This document shows, in pieces, positions 50,601 to 59,800 of a stretch of DNA of 64,000 nt. The notes beneath the pieces are model-generated. The model had not been told where the DNA came from. It ran no database searches and saw nothing but the letters and a program-made list of their open reading frames with translations. The stretch is from Ruminococcus sp. (GTDB lineage Bacteria > Bacillota > Clostridia > Oscillospirales > Ruminococcaceae). The translations under genes were made by a program, and so were the position numbers. The DNA lies in contig SVNO01000003.1 of assembly GCA_015066845.1 (NCBI GenBank), forward strand, positions 1-64,000, given 5' to 3'. How positions within the stretch are numbered: the stretch's first letter is position 1; every line of letters starts with the position of its first letter.

Positions 50601-51393
50601 AGTCTACATTGTCAAAGGAAACAGCGGTTGCATTGGATGCATCTACTTCCTTGAAGCCCTGCTCCCATGTGGAGTTGAAGGTAACGTCAAGTTCTGTCTT
50701 CGGAATGGAATAAACCTTTGTATAGAAGAAATCGTAATAATTATTCTCCAGGTCATAACTGTCGAAGTCCTTCTTCTCCTCATCACTAAGCTTTGTCCAC
50801 TGGTCAACCTCTGTTTCCAGATCCGGAAGGGATGCGCTTACTTCGTTGAGGAAGATGTTCACAACCACCTGCTTACCGCGCATTTCGCCGGCAGAACCAT
50901 AATGCATGTAGGGGAGAGTTTCATCTGTGAGATAGGTTTCTTCATATTTGGTATCTCTGAAAGCACTATCACGGATTACTCTGGTCGTGGGAGTCATAAA
51001 AACATTTTCCAGATTTGTACAGCCGCCAAAAGCACCATCCTTGATGATTTCTACAGAATCCGGAATTGTTACTGTTGTGAGGTTGGGCAAATTGGAAAAC
51101 GCATTACAGCTGATGTTGGTAACGCCATCCAAGATAGTTACTTTTTTTACAGCTCTTTCAAAAGTGTATGTGTATTTCCAAGGTGCTTTGTGCTGTGCAA
51201 AGTTGTCCATAACGCCGCTTCCGTAAATGGTCAGCTCACCATTGGGATTGAATGCCCAGTAAATGTCTTCACCGCATGAACCGGACTGCGCTGCAGCAGA
51301 TGCAGTCAGCATATTCACCGGCAGTGCGCTGCTGATCGCCATGAGAGAAGCCAGAGAAACAGTCAGTGCTCTCTTGATCATGTTTTTCTTCAT
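47662..51393 (-). CDS. Secreted LRR / M6-like metallopeptidase / papain-like / dockerin protein, paralog A
   Basis: A 1,243-residue secreted protein. Signal peptide about 1-34. BspA-type LRR_5 repeats (about 80-170, LTTVTIPDSVEIIKDGAFGG). An M6-like metallopeptidase domain (about 170-550) has His467-Glu468-x-x-His471 and Asp477 (HEIAHLYGAKD) plus the typical LTAYTIGW downstream. EF-hand/dockerin-like loops lie at DLNMDGVLGIED (553-564) and DMNFDGVFNSTD (632-643). A papain-like domain (about 770-870) has Cys774/775 (PQCCGFA) and His840 (AGHSLFIASI). A further EF-hand pair lies at 911-958, a second LRR_5 block at about 1040-1150, and a C-terminal dockerin (GDLNGDNELTVLDVIAL, IDGRIDAFDLAVL). The likely role is proteolysis in a cohesin-docked complex on the cell surface or on the substrate. 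AAGGAG precedes the ATG. Tandem-duplicate of 52224-55967. Confidence 0.85.
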   Translation of the reverse strand: MKKNMIKRALTVSLASLMAISSALPVNMLTASAAAQSGSCGEDIYWAFNPNGELTIYGSGVMDNFAQHKAPWKYTYTFERAVKKVTILDGVTNISCNAFSNLPNLTTVTIPDSVEIIKDGAFGGCTNLENVFMTPTTRVIRDSAFRDTKYEETYLTDETLPYMHYGSAGEMRGKQVVVNIFLNEVSASLPDLETEVDQWTKLSDEEKKDFDSYDLENNYYDFFYTKVYSIPKTELDVTFNSTWEQGFKEVDASNATAVSFDNVDYINYFKKNGETNVIPTTGDFHGKYVYSDMMAQRLSSIQKSLKNFEENAEKYNVTDLEFVTDPSLNIYFTYNAWNDDVHEILFQGVEPYKNLINGKRISIMPTADDNQGASPDGTGSNAANVMEQIKNASNGEIDLMKAADAEMSPYAEKLMEQYDADGVMVLFHLNAPVGRSYAIVSNPETEFHNNANEYTIVYNNRSNTLMHEIAHLYGAKDYYDDGLNESGKETEIYSNSHTFKMYCNAYYEDTTELMIGGGTDISDLTAYTIGWCDTVDKDVYNLMSGSPSYYLGDLNMDGVLGIEDRKLLGGYFRDGEFLTPTQRVLAGEGLSTSQTIKGWTDRIKVQRIDKQPQYVQFLGNDTSKYMYTVENDMNFDGVFNSTDTALYNEFVIGTKTPTYLQELAMQYVSDERRAVKYTTVLSEWEDRIAAEMSKFPDGEYWNAMEANGSEDSTTSVPCDHSKNKKEYCLSLDHKLSMTSASIDEGRKWHSYYDCSHSVDKKGDFNCTIKSLPQCCGFARKVAEDIWGTESFVRYYIEDGMITRTADSKPEEYVPQVGDQIRLYSDGSELESDPNAPTAGHSLFIASINGDDITVAECNGDMNSCQIRWTDTVYKYKVLADNSVTTDGDVKVTADFLRENAVFVERPVLQGDFDLDGRIDSDDYDFFKSTFLVNGTIPANYSDKEFDINGDRVLDERDEAALVEFMNCTTTDGHILNKNVTIEYQYKSNVGSNDFIVDNGMYTILSKEDKTVAFTGVFDKNVTSYVIPETVKAEDGTVYTVVQMNTECKGARKNMYGMMKSVVIPATVTSIEGYAFGSGCNLTSITFAPNSQLKTIKNSAFAGCDKLVAITLPSSVETIENYAFSGCTSLKVFRIAGKDGSCSLTTAGDNVFDKCENLAAPILPNTPNLKTPGCFAPTVNGSVDEETYGDLNGDNELTVLDVIALQKYLKSTTATEAPKNADFCIDGRIDAFDLAVLMKMILKK

Positions 51394-51680
51394 AATTCTA
51401 CTCCTTTTTTTCTTTTTGACATTTACAATTCAGTTTGCGTGTTTTCAAAGCTTTCTGTGTACCAGTGTGCTGTACATCGGTGCTTAGCGTTCCGGTTCTG
51501 CATGATATCCTGCTGCTGTTCAGCAAAGAAACCCTCCTTCCCCCCTCATGCAGCTGGTTGTATACCGGATTTGTGTTATCATTCTTTCTTGGTAAACTTG
51601 AAACCACGATGTGAGTACGTTTCATTTTTGATTTGTTCAAGAAAAATTCACGGGATTGTTCCTAAAATGTAAATGCCTAT
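51394..51680 (-). promoter_or_regulatory. Long 5' leader of paralog A with conserved structured core
   Basis: The predicted leader is about 285 bases. Its core at 51492-51567 differs at only a few positions from 56072-56147, whereas bases upstream and downstream have drifted. A perfect stem CTGCATGA/TCATGCAG (51546-51553 with 51498-51505) encloses a purine run (GGGGGGAAGGAGGG) and a GCTG/CAGC mini-hairpin. Several in-frame short ORFs cross it, but their reading is not conserved. Confidence 0.5.
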
Positions 51681-51685
51681 TATCA

Positions 51686-51714
51686 ATTTTATCACATTTA
51701 GTTCAAAATGTCAA
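51686..51714 (-). promoter_or_regulatory. Promoter of paralog A
   Basis: Minus strand TTGACA (51709-51714), 17 bases, TAAAAT (51686-51691). Confidence 0.8.
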
Positions 51715-51728
51715 TAGATTTTAATCAA

Positions 51729-51743
51729 TTTACATATAGTAAA
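51729..51743. promoter_or_regulatory. TTAC-N5-GTAA palindrome upstream of paralog A
   Basis: TTTACATATAGTAAA, a perfect 5-bp inverted repeat with 5-base spacer, 14 bases upstream of the -35. Confidence 0.6.
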
Positions 51744-52140
51744 TAAACGAAAAGTGCAAAATTCCATTTTTCTCTCTTTGCAACTGGAAAATATTGCGTT
51801 AACTCTGTTCCGATAATTATCAGGATTTCTCCCTGTGGTAAAAACATGTCGAAGAATTCGGAACACATTATTTTCCCTGAATTGCACATATAATAGAGCT
51901 TTCACCATTGCGCAGCCATCCCTGAATGATGACAAAATGAAAAAATATTGCTATTTTTAAGCATAAAATTGACTGCCACAGTTGATGGAAATCAAGTCTA
52001 AAAAGTGCTATCGGCACATTTTTTTGAACGCTTTTCAAGAATGTGTCTAAATTGTTAAAAATATTACGAAATGTAGAAAAATGTTCAGAATGATTATTTT
52101 TTCAAATTCTGCTGACAAATGCAGATCTCCCGATTTGAAC
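51744..52140 (+). other. Non-coding region with a decayed plus-strand promoter
   Basis: A/T-rich, no supportable gene. From about 51960 to 52120 it resembles 56535-56700, the region upstream of the plus-strand gene at 56854: TTAAAAATATTAC (52055-52067) and CAAATTCTGCTGACAAATG (52103-52121). It lacks a -10 and ends at the start of the next duplicate's terminator region. It is a relic of the duplication junction. Confidence 0.6.
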
Positions 52141-52154
52141 GCAAAGCCTTCCAA

Positions 52155-52193
52155 ATAAGAACCCCCCGAAACACTATGTGCATTTCGGGGGGT
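52155..52193 (-). terminator. Terminator of paralog B
   Basis: ACCCCCCGAAA (52161-52171) pairs with TTTCGGGGGGT (52183-52193). On the minus strand TCTTATTT follows. Homologous to 47590-47631. Confidence 0.85.
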
Positions 52194-52223
52194 GATTTTT
52201 GGTTTGTAGGCTATGAAAGGTGA

Positions 52224-55200
52224 TTATCTTTTGAGAATCATCTTCATGAGAACAGCCAGGTCGAACGCGTCAATTCTGCCATCGATACAGAAGTCAGCAT
52301 TCTTGGGTGCTGCTGTTGCAGTAGTGGATTTGAGATACTTTTGCAGTGCAATGACATCAAGAACAGTCAGTTCTTTGTCGTCATTGAGGTCGCCGTATAC
52401 TTCCTCATCCTTGGAACCATTCACTGTCGGTGCAAAGCAGCCAGGTGTTTTCAGGTTCGGAGTTTTGGGGAGAATCGGAGTTGAGAGATTCTCGCACTTA
52501 TCAAATACATTGTCGCCAGCTGTGGTCAGGTTGCAGCTGCCGTCCTTGCCTTCAATGCGGAAAATCTTGAGGCTTGTGCAGCCGGAGAACGCATAGTTTT
52601 CGATAGTTTCTACGGTATGCGGGAGAGAGATGCTTACCAGCTTATCGCATCCAGAGAATGCACCGTTTTTAATTGTCTTAAGCCGGGAATTCGGTGCAAA
52701 GGTGATGGAAGTCAGGTTGCAGCCGGAACCGAATGCATAGCCTTCGATGGATGTAACAGTTGCCGGAATGACAACGGACTTCATCTTGCCATACATGCTA
52801 TTGCGCGCGCCTCTGCATTCTGTGTTCATCTGTACAACCGTGTAAACTTTGCCATCCTCTGCCTTTACAGCTTCCGGAATGACATAGCTTGTAACATTCT
52901 TGTCAAATACACCTGTGAATGCAACGGTCTTATCCTCCTTGCTCAGGATGGTGTACATGCCATTGTCTACGATAAAGTCATTGCCGCCCACAAGGCTTCT
53001 GTACTGGTACTTGATGGTGACATTTTTGTTCAGAATATAGCCATCAGCTGTGGATTGCTTCATAAATGCCTGCAGTGCAGCTTCATCCTTCTCATCCAGT
53101 ACGAAGTCGCCGTTGACATCGAATTCCTTGTCGCTGTAATTTGCAGGTGTTGTACCGTTTACGAGGAACGAGCTCTTGAAGAAGTCGTAATCATCGCTGT
53201 CGATCTTGCCGTCCAGGTCAAAGTCACCCTGCAGTACAGGACGCTCAACAAAGACTGCATTTTCTCTCAGGAAGTCAGCTGTTACCTTTACTTCACCGTC
53301 AGTTGTTACGGAGTTGTCAGCCAGTACCTTGTACTTGTAAACGGTATCTGTCCAACGAATCTGGCAGGTGTTCATATCGCCATTGCACTCTGCAACTGTA
53401 ATATCGTCACCATTGATGGATGCAATGAACAGGCTGTGACCTGCTGCCGGAGCATTCGGGTCGGATTCCAGCTCAGAACCATCGGAGTACAGACGAATCT
53501 GGTCACCAACCTGCGGTACATATTCCTCAGGCTTGGAATCAGCGGTAGGGGTAATCATACCATCTTCAATGTAGTAGCGTACAAAGGACTCTGTACCCCA
53601 GATATCCTCTGCAACCTTTCTTGCAAAACCGCAGCACTGCGGATACTTGCCAATTGTGCAGTTGAAATTACCCTTCGGGTCAATGCTGTGAGAGCAGTCA
53701 TAGCGGCTGTGCCATACTCTGCTTTCATTGATGGATGCGCTTGTCATGGACAGCTTATGGTCAAGGGACAGGCAGTATTCTTTCTTGTTCTTGGAGTGGT
53801 CGCAGGGAACAGAAGTTGTGCCGTCCTCAGAACCGTTTTCTTCCATTGCATTCCAGTATTCGCCATCGGGGAACTTTCTCATTTCAGCAGCAATGCGGTC
53901 TTCCCATTCAGAAAGAACAGTGCTGTACTTCACAGCTCTATGCTCATCACTTACATACTGCATTGCCAGTTCCTGCAGGTAGCTCGGAGTCTGTGTGCCT
54001 GTCACGAAAGCGTCATACAGTGCAGTGTCCTTGGAATTGAAAACGCCGTCAAAGTTCATGTCGTTCTCAATGGTGTACATGTACTTGGAAGTATCATCAC
54101 CTTGGAACTGTACATACTGGGGCTGATTTTCAATACGCTTTGCGGAGATGTGGTTTGTCCATGCCTTGATAGTCTGGCTTGTGGAAAGACCTTCACCAGC
54201 CAGTACTCTCTGCATAGGTGTCAGGAATGCATCGCCATTGTAGTAAGCACCAAGCAGCTTTCTGTCAGGAATACCAACTGTACCGTCCATGTCGATGTCA
54301 CCGAGGTAATAAGGTGTTGCGCCGTTCATCTGATCGAAAACATCCTTCTCTACTGAATCGATCCAGCCGAGTGTATAAGCGGTCAGAGCATTGAACTTAT
54401 TTGTGTTGTCCGTCATCATATCCGGGCAATTTCTGAAATAAGTGTCGCAGTACATCTTAAAGGTGGGAGAACCGGAAGTGATTTTTCCGTTGACATTGGA
54501 GTTCTTCAGACCATCGTCATAATAGTCCTTCGCACCGTATACATGGCAGATTTCGTGCATGATGGTGTCGATAGAATTGTTATACAGCATAACGAATTCT
54601 TCGCCGTTGCTCTGTTTCTCCTTCATTGTCTGAATTGCATAGGATCTGCCCCAGTAGCATTCATCCAGATGGACAAGCACAATTACGCCATCTGCATTGT
54701 ACATGTCCTTCACCTTCTGTGCATAAGGAGACATTTCAGCATCATCTGCTTTCAGCAGGTCGATTTCGCCGTTGGTTGCATTATAAATCTGCTCAAAAAC
54801 ATTACGAGTACCGCTTCCTTTTCCAGAGAGGGGAGAAGACTTATCACTGGAGGAAGGCATGAGTGCATTATCCTGTGTGGGAATAATGGAAGGATGGGTG
54901 TCATTTAGGCGATGCTGATAGGTTACACCATCTCTGCCGATGGCTTCGCGTGTGCCATCATCCCACGTATTGTATGTGAAATGGAAGTTGAGAGAAGGTT
55001 CTGTAATGAAGTCCAGATCATTGATACCGTAGGATCTTGCGGATTCTTCCAGCTTTGTCAGTGCGGTGTTCAATCTGATGGAGTGTTCCTCCATTTTGTC
55101 GGAGCGAACGTAAGTGCCATAGAAGCCCTCATTCTGAGGAAGAACGGAGGTGTCGGACTTTACATAGGCAGGATAGTTTGTCGGATTGAGGGAAACAGCC

Positions 55201-55967
55201 ATTGCTGTTTCGTCATTGACAGCTTTGTAACCCTGCTGCCATGCAGAAGTATAATTCTGGAAAGCAAGCTTATTCTTTTCAATGCGGTAAGTTTCAGTAG
55301 CGTCATGATAAGAATCATAATAATACTTATCCAGGTCGTAGCTGTCAAAATCCAGTTCCTCATCGCCCGTGATCTTGGTCCATTCAGCACGTCCGTCAGC
55401 TGAGTCCAGACTCGGCAGACCAATGGAAAGCTCATCAAGGAAGATATTCACAACCACCTGCTTACCGCGCATTTCGCGGGCAGAACCGTAGTTCATATAC
55501 GACAGTTCTTCTGTTGTGAGATAGGTTTCTGCATACTTTGTACCAGCAAAAGCACCATCAATAATGACTCTGTCCGTGGGTGTCATGTAGACGTACTCCA
55601 GATTTGTGGAATCTCTAAATGCATTAAGACCGATCATTTCTACAGAATCCGGAATTGTTACTGTGGTAAGAGCTGTGAAATCGTAGAATGCAACTGCACT
55701 GATGTTAGTAACACCATCAGCAATCGTGATTTTGGTTACAGCATTACTGAGCTTTTGCCATGGTCTCATATGATGCAGATAGTTGTCCATAACACCATTA
55801 CCAGCAATTGTCAGCTCACCGCTTGGATCATACGACCAGTACACACCATCACCGCATGAACCACCCTGAGCCGCAGAAGCAGTCAGCAAATTGAACGGCA
55901 GTGCGCTGGCAGCTACGAGAGAAGCGAGAGAAACAGTCAGTGTTCTCTTTATCATGTTTTTCTTCAT
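52224..55967 (-). CDS. Secreted LRR / M6-like metallopeptidase / papain-like / dockerin protein, paralog B
   Basis: A 1,247-residue tandem duplicate of paralog A with the same domain order: signal peptide (about 1-33), LRR_5, M6-like domain with His471-Glu472-Ile-Cys-His475 (HEICHVYGAKD) and LTAYTLGWID, EF-hand-like loops (DIDMDGTVGIPD, DMNFDGVFNSKD), papain-like domain (PQCCGFA, AGHSLFIAS), EF-hands, second LRR_5 and C-terminal dockerin. The C-terminal halves of A and B are nearly identical, while the N-terminal LRR and metallopeptidase regions differ much more, so substrate recognition may have diverged. The start at 55967 follows AAGGAG; 30 upstream in-frame codons lie in the leader. Confidence 0.85.
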   Translation of the reverse strand: MKKNMIKRTLTVSLASLVAASALPFNLLTASAAQGGSCGDGVYWSYDPSGELTIAGNGVMDNYLHHMRPWQKLSNAVTKITIADGVTNISAVAFYDFTALTTVTIPDSVEMIGLNAFRDSTNLEYVYMTPTDRVIIDGAFAGTKYAETYLTTEELSYMNYGSAREMRGKQVVVNIFLDELSIGLPSLDSADGRAEWTKITGDEELDFDSYDLDKYYYDSYHDATETYRIEKNKLAFQNYTSAWQQGYKAVNDETAMAVSLNPTNYPAYVKSDTSVLPQNEGFYGTYVRSDKMEEHSIRLNTALTKLEESARSYGINDLDFITEPSLNFHFTYNTWDDGTREAIGRDGVTYQHRLNDTHPSIIPTQDNALMPSSSDKSSPLSGKGSGTRNVFEQIYNATNGEIDLLKADDAEMSPYAQKVKDMYNADGVIVLVHLDECYWGRSYAIQTMKEKQSNGEEFVMLYNNSIDTIMHEICHVYGAKDYYDDGLKNSNVNGKITSGSPTFKMYCDTYFRNCPDMMTDNTNKFNALTAYTLGWIDSVEKDVFDQMNGATPYYLGDIDMDGTVGIPDRKLLGAYYNGDAFLTPMQRVLAGEGLSTSQTIKAWTNHISAKRIENQPQYVQFQGDDTSKYMYTIENDMNFDGVFNSKDTALYDAFVTGTQTPSYLQELAMQYVSDEHRAVKYSTVLSEWEDRIAAEMRKFPDGEYWNAMEENGSEDGTTSVPCDHSKNKKEYCLSLDHKLSMTSASINESRVWHSRYDCSHSIDPKGNFNCTIGKYPQCCGFARKVAEDIWGTESFVRYYIEDGMITPTADSKPEEYVPQVGDQIRLYSDGSELESDPNAPAAGHSLFIASINGDDITVAECNGDMNTCQIRWTDTVYKYKVLADNSVTTDGEVKVTADFLRENAVFVERPVLQGDFDLDGKIDSDDYDFFKSSFLVNGTTPANYSDKEFDVNGDFVLDEKDEAALQAFMKQSTADGYILNKNVTIKYQYRSLVGGNDFIVDNGMYTILSKEDKTVAFTGVFDKNVTSYVIPEAVKAEDGKVYTVVQMNTECRGARNSMYGKMKSVVIPATVTSIEGYAFGSGCNLTSITFAPNSRLKTIKNGAFSGCDKLVSISLPHTVETIENYAFSGCTSLKIFRIEGKDGSCNLTTAGDNVFDKCENLSTPILPKTPNLKTPGCFAPTVNGSKDEEVYGDLNDDKELTVLDVIALQKYLKSTTATAAPKNADFCIDGRIDAFDLAVLMKMILKR

Positions 55968-56256
55968 AATTCTACTCCTTTTTTCTTTTTGACATTTACG
56001 ATTCAGTTTGCGTGTTTTCAAAGCTTGCTGTGTACCATTGCCATTGCTGCAGGTCATCGGTGTTCAGTGTTTCGGTTCTGCATGACATCCTGCTGCTGTT
56101 CAGCAAAGAAACCCTCCTTCCCCCCTCATGCAGTTGGTTGTATACCGTATTTGCGTCCTCATTTTCTCTTATACCTCTGAACCTCCGATGTGAGTGCATT
56201 TCATCTTTGATTTGTTCAAGAAAGAATATGGAATCACTTCTGAAATGTAAATGCTT
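55968..56256 (-). promoter_or_regulatory. Long 5' leader of paralog B with conserved structured core
   Basis: Same layout as the paralog A leader: stem CTGCATGA/TCATGCAG (56126-56133 with 56078-56085) and the identical purine-rich interior except one base in the neighbouring segment. Flanks differ by many substitutions and small indels. Confidence 0.5.
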
Positions 56257-56262
56257 ATCACC

Positions 56263-56291
56263 AATTGTACCACATTTTGCCTAAAATGTCA
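56263..56291 (-). promoter_or_regulatory. Promoter of paralog B
   Basis: Minus strand TTGACA (56286-56291), 17 bases, TACAAT (56263-56268). Confidence 0.8.
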
Positions 56292-56305
56292 ATAGGTTTT
56301 AATCG

Positions 56306-56320
56306 ATTTACATATAGTAA
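56306..56320. promoter_or_regulatory. TTAC-N5-GTAA palindrome upstream of paralog B
   Basis: TTTACATATAGTAAA, identical to the site of paralog A and at the same 14-base distance from the -35. The 56321-56630 stretch between the divergent promoters holds no gene I can support. Confidence 0.6.
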
Positions 56321-56631
56321 ATGGAAAGCAAGCGAAACTGCCCCATTATTTCCTGATCTTCTGGAAAATATTGCGTTTATTGTATTGGAGCAATTTCCGA
56401 CCATTCCTGCGGACACATCAATATGCTGAAAAAAACAGGAAAGCTGTGTGATTCGGAAATTGCGTGAATAATTCAGTTTTTGATTTTGATTATCCATCTC
56501 TGAAGTCCTGTCGGAATATCAATATCTTGCTGGTTTCCGCACAAAATTGACTTAAAAAGCATACAAAATCCAGTCTAAATAGTGCTAACGAAGAATGGCT
56601 TGACTGTAATTTCTAAATTTTGTCTGAAATA

Positions 56632-56653
56632 TTAAGAATATTACAGTCAGTAA
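56632..56653. promoter_or_regulatory. Conserved upstream box and TTAC-N5-GTAA site of paralog C
   Basis: TTAAGAATATTAC (56632-56644) merges into TTAC-AGTCA-GTAA (56641-56653), 37 bases upstream of the -35. The same arrangement is at 60259-60280. Confidence 0.55.
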
Positions 56654-56690
56654 AGAGAAAAGCTCTAATTTATGATTCGTTCAAATTCTA

Positions 56691-56719
56691 TTGACAAATG
56701 AAGAAAAAAATGCTATGCT
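56691..56719 (+). promoter_or_regulatory. Promoter of paralog C
   Basis: TTGACA (56691-56696), 17 bases, TATGCT (56714-56719). The leader is about 128 bases and starts within the AAGGCAATAC element. Confidence 0.75.
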
Positions 56720-56720
56720 T

Positions 56721-56770
56721 AAGGCAATACTGCACAGAGGACAGTGCATCAGCGATGTATCCGCGACTGC
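56721..56770. repeat. AAGGCAATAC element, one-ended copy at the start of the paralog C transcript
   Basis: AAGGCAATACTGCACAGAGG followed by ACAGTGCATCAG aligns with 20155-20190. It begins one base after the -10, close to where the 22097 copy sits relative to its promoter. Confidence 0.5.
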
Positions 56771-56853
56771 CAGCACTCGCTGGGCATCTGCTTCATATTT
56801 GCTGTGGATTGTAAGTTCAGTATAAAAATACAATTATAACAAGGAGTAGTACA

Positions 56854-59800
56854 ATGAAAAGAAATACAATGAAACAGACAATTGCCGTCTTTCTCGCTTC
56901 GCTCATGGCGGTTCAGGCTGGCGGCAGTTATCGGTTTCCATTGAGCGCGTTCGCAGAGGAAGTGCCGTATACAGGCACATGCGGCGAGTCACTTGAATGG
57001 CTCGTCTTGGGTAACGGGGTACTGAAAATCACGGGAAAGGGCAATATGCCGGACTATACGCAGCAGGATGCGCCGTGGGAAATGCACAGGGAAACAATCC
57101 GTGAGGTGCATCTCGGTGACGGCGTGGCATCCATCGGCGCGGATGCCTTTTCGCAGTGCACAGCTCTTGAGCGTGTGCAGATTCCCGATTCTACGCAAAA
57201 AATCGGTGCAAATGCATTCAAGGACTGCCAGTCCCTGCGATATGTGCTGATGAACCAGACAAGCAGGGTGATTGTGGAAAATGCATTCGAGGGCACGCCG
57301 TTTTTACAGTACTACACCACCGAGCAACTGAAAGGCATGGACAAGGGCGCGGCTGGTCTGATGCGCGGAAAACAGCTTGTTGTCAACATTTTTGTGGATG
57401 AAGTAACGAAAACTGAGGATGATTCCTTAGTGATTGCAGATTCATGGCAGCCCGAACCGGATGCCGGCAATGAACATGCTCCCGTACTGCTCGACTGTGA
57501 TAATTTCTATGCCTATCTCCGCACAGATGATACGGACAAAACCGTTTTGCCGCAGGATTCCACGGATGCTGCAGGACAGCCCGTGTCCTCCGAAGCCATT
57601 GCCGGACGGCTTGCGGCGTTGGAGCATGTACTGACAGAATTTGAAACGCAGTCAGAGGAATTCCGGACGGATCCCGATACAAAGCTGCTGGAATTTGTCG
57701 AAGGTCCGAACTATTTTTTCACCTATCAGGCAACGGACGGCGCGGTGAGTATTGCCGGCGATTCACTCATGATCGGCGGAACATACAGCAATGGTGCGGA
57801 ACTGATGCGGCAGCTCACAGAGGTGTCCGGTCAGCAGGTCGATCTGCGTACACGAACGGACAGTGAGATGAATTACAGGGAAATGCTCATGGAGGAGTAC
57901 GATGCCGATGGTGTACTGTTTCTGTTCCATCATAACGCACCAACTGGTAAAACCATAGTGTTCCCAGAAGATTCCTACGAAGAATGTGCCATGCTCTGCA
58001 CGGACGAGGAAGCAGTGCTTGCGGAACAAATTCTGACGATGTACAGCGCGAACGAAACGGAATACGGCATTCCGGCAATTGCCGCACCAATCGAAAATGG
58101 CGAAAAACCGTATACATTGATGCTCTGCAACGGTTCACTTCTCAATTCTGATGTACCGGATGGGCAAGTCAGTCCGCTGTCTGCCTATGTCCGCGGCTGG
58201 AATCGCACGATTGAATCGTCCGTGTATTTCATGCTTGGCAGCGGAAAGAACTATCCACTCTTTGATGTGAATCTGGACAGTACGTACAATGAGGATGATG
58301 CTGAACTGATTTCCGGCTATTTCAAGGGAGAATATCATTATGAACCTGCCGACATCTACGGTACGGAGAACAGCTGTTATCTGCCCCCGTTGAAGCGTAT
58401 GTTTGCAGGTTACGGCATTTCGGGTGTCTATACCGGCATTGAGGGTTGGACGAATGATGTGAATATTGAAAGCTATGGGGATGCTGGATTATTGAAAATT
58501 TCCAATGCCAAACACCCCGGCAGCATCCTGCGCCCCTGCAACGATGTGAATTTTGACGGACTGGTCACAACGGGTGATAAGGACTTACATGATTCCTATC
58601 CGTTCCATGACGGCTGGGCAGATGTCAACTATCTGCAAGCTGTAATGATTCTCAAATCGAAGTCAAGCAAATTCCCGCAGCCCTTTACCATTGGCAGGGA
58701 TACATGGTATTTTGCTAATGATAAGAGCTTTTTCGGCGAAACGTACTCCATGAAGAAGGGACATAAGAAGCTTCTGGAATCGATTTCTTCAGAAATTGGA
58801 CAATGGAACAGCAACCGCTTTTTGCATGAAGACCAATTCGCTGGCTCGTGCTACGGCATGTGTGCAACGACATTGCTGACATATTACGGACTGGTTCTGC
58901 CGCAGCAGCTCGATGAGGACGCAAAAACGCTCCATGATGTGGGTACGGGAAAGAACAGCGAGGCAGAATCCATTGAATCCTATATCAATTATTACCATGT
59001 TTCCCAGCGTTTCAAAACACAGCGCAGCAATCTGTTTGCCTATCCGGATTTGCCCCCGATTGCATCCATTCTTGCCTGTCTGGACGATGGCTCTCCCACC
59101 ATTGTTTCCTACAAATACGCAAAGGGTGAACATGCGGTTATTGCGTATGGTGTCACTTACGGCAGATACATGGTCAACAATCTCACCTATGACGGGAAAA
59201 TCCAGATTTATGACCCCGACCATCCGGACGGTGACGATACATGGTGCATTTATTTCAAAAGCTTTGCACCATCGGAATACTGCATCCCTGGTCGAAACGC
59301 ATTTTCTCAGGACGAAACCCTGACCATTCTCGGCGCGCAGGACAAGCTCTCCGTTATTAATGACGAGGTACTCGTTGAGGGAAAAGTTTCCCTGCACCCC
59401 GAAAAACGCTTCAATGCATCCGTGAGAGCTGCGGATATGATCACGGACTATGCGTTCGGAAAGGGGACTACCCTCCCTGACGTAGTAAAGAACACTGAAA
59501 TCGGCAGTGATATCATTGTCCCTGCGCAGATTGCAGGTATGGGCGAGTCCGTGTATTTCATGATGGACGCAAAATCGCCCTATTTCCTGAAGCTGGAAAC
59601 CCCTAATGAGTTTGACGTACAATTGAATTATCCCGACTGCAAACTCCATGCCTACAGCATAAACAGCACGTCCGTTATCTTCTATCACAAAGGGAAAATC
59701 GAAATGCAGGCAAGGGGAACAAGCTACGAATTCTGCATGGAGGAGGAAACCAGTGTCACCGATTGGGAAAGCATCACTGTCAAGGATGAGAAAACCGGCG

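Noticed and set aside
49147-51279. A 710-codon plus-strand frame opposite paralog A, and similar frames opposite paralog B
   Set aside because: The minus-strand genes have signal peptides, domains, promoters and terminators; the antisense frames have none and are conserved only through the duplication.
51398-51640. 80-codon leader ORF upstream of paralog A, with a similar 67-codon frame upstream of B
   Set aside because: The shared peptide stretch comes from the conserved RNA core; the frames start and end differently and lack a suitably placed ribosome-binding site.
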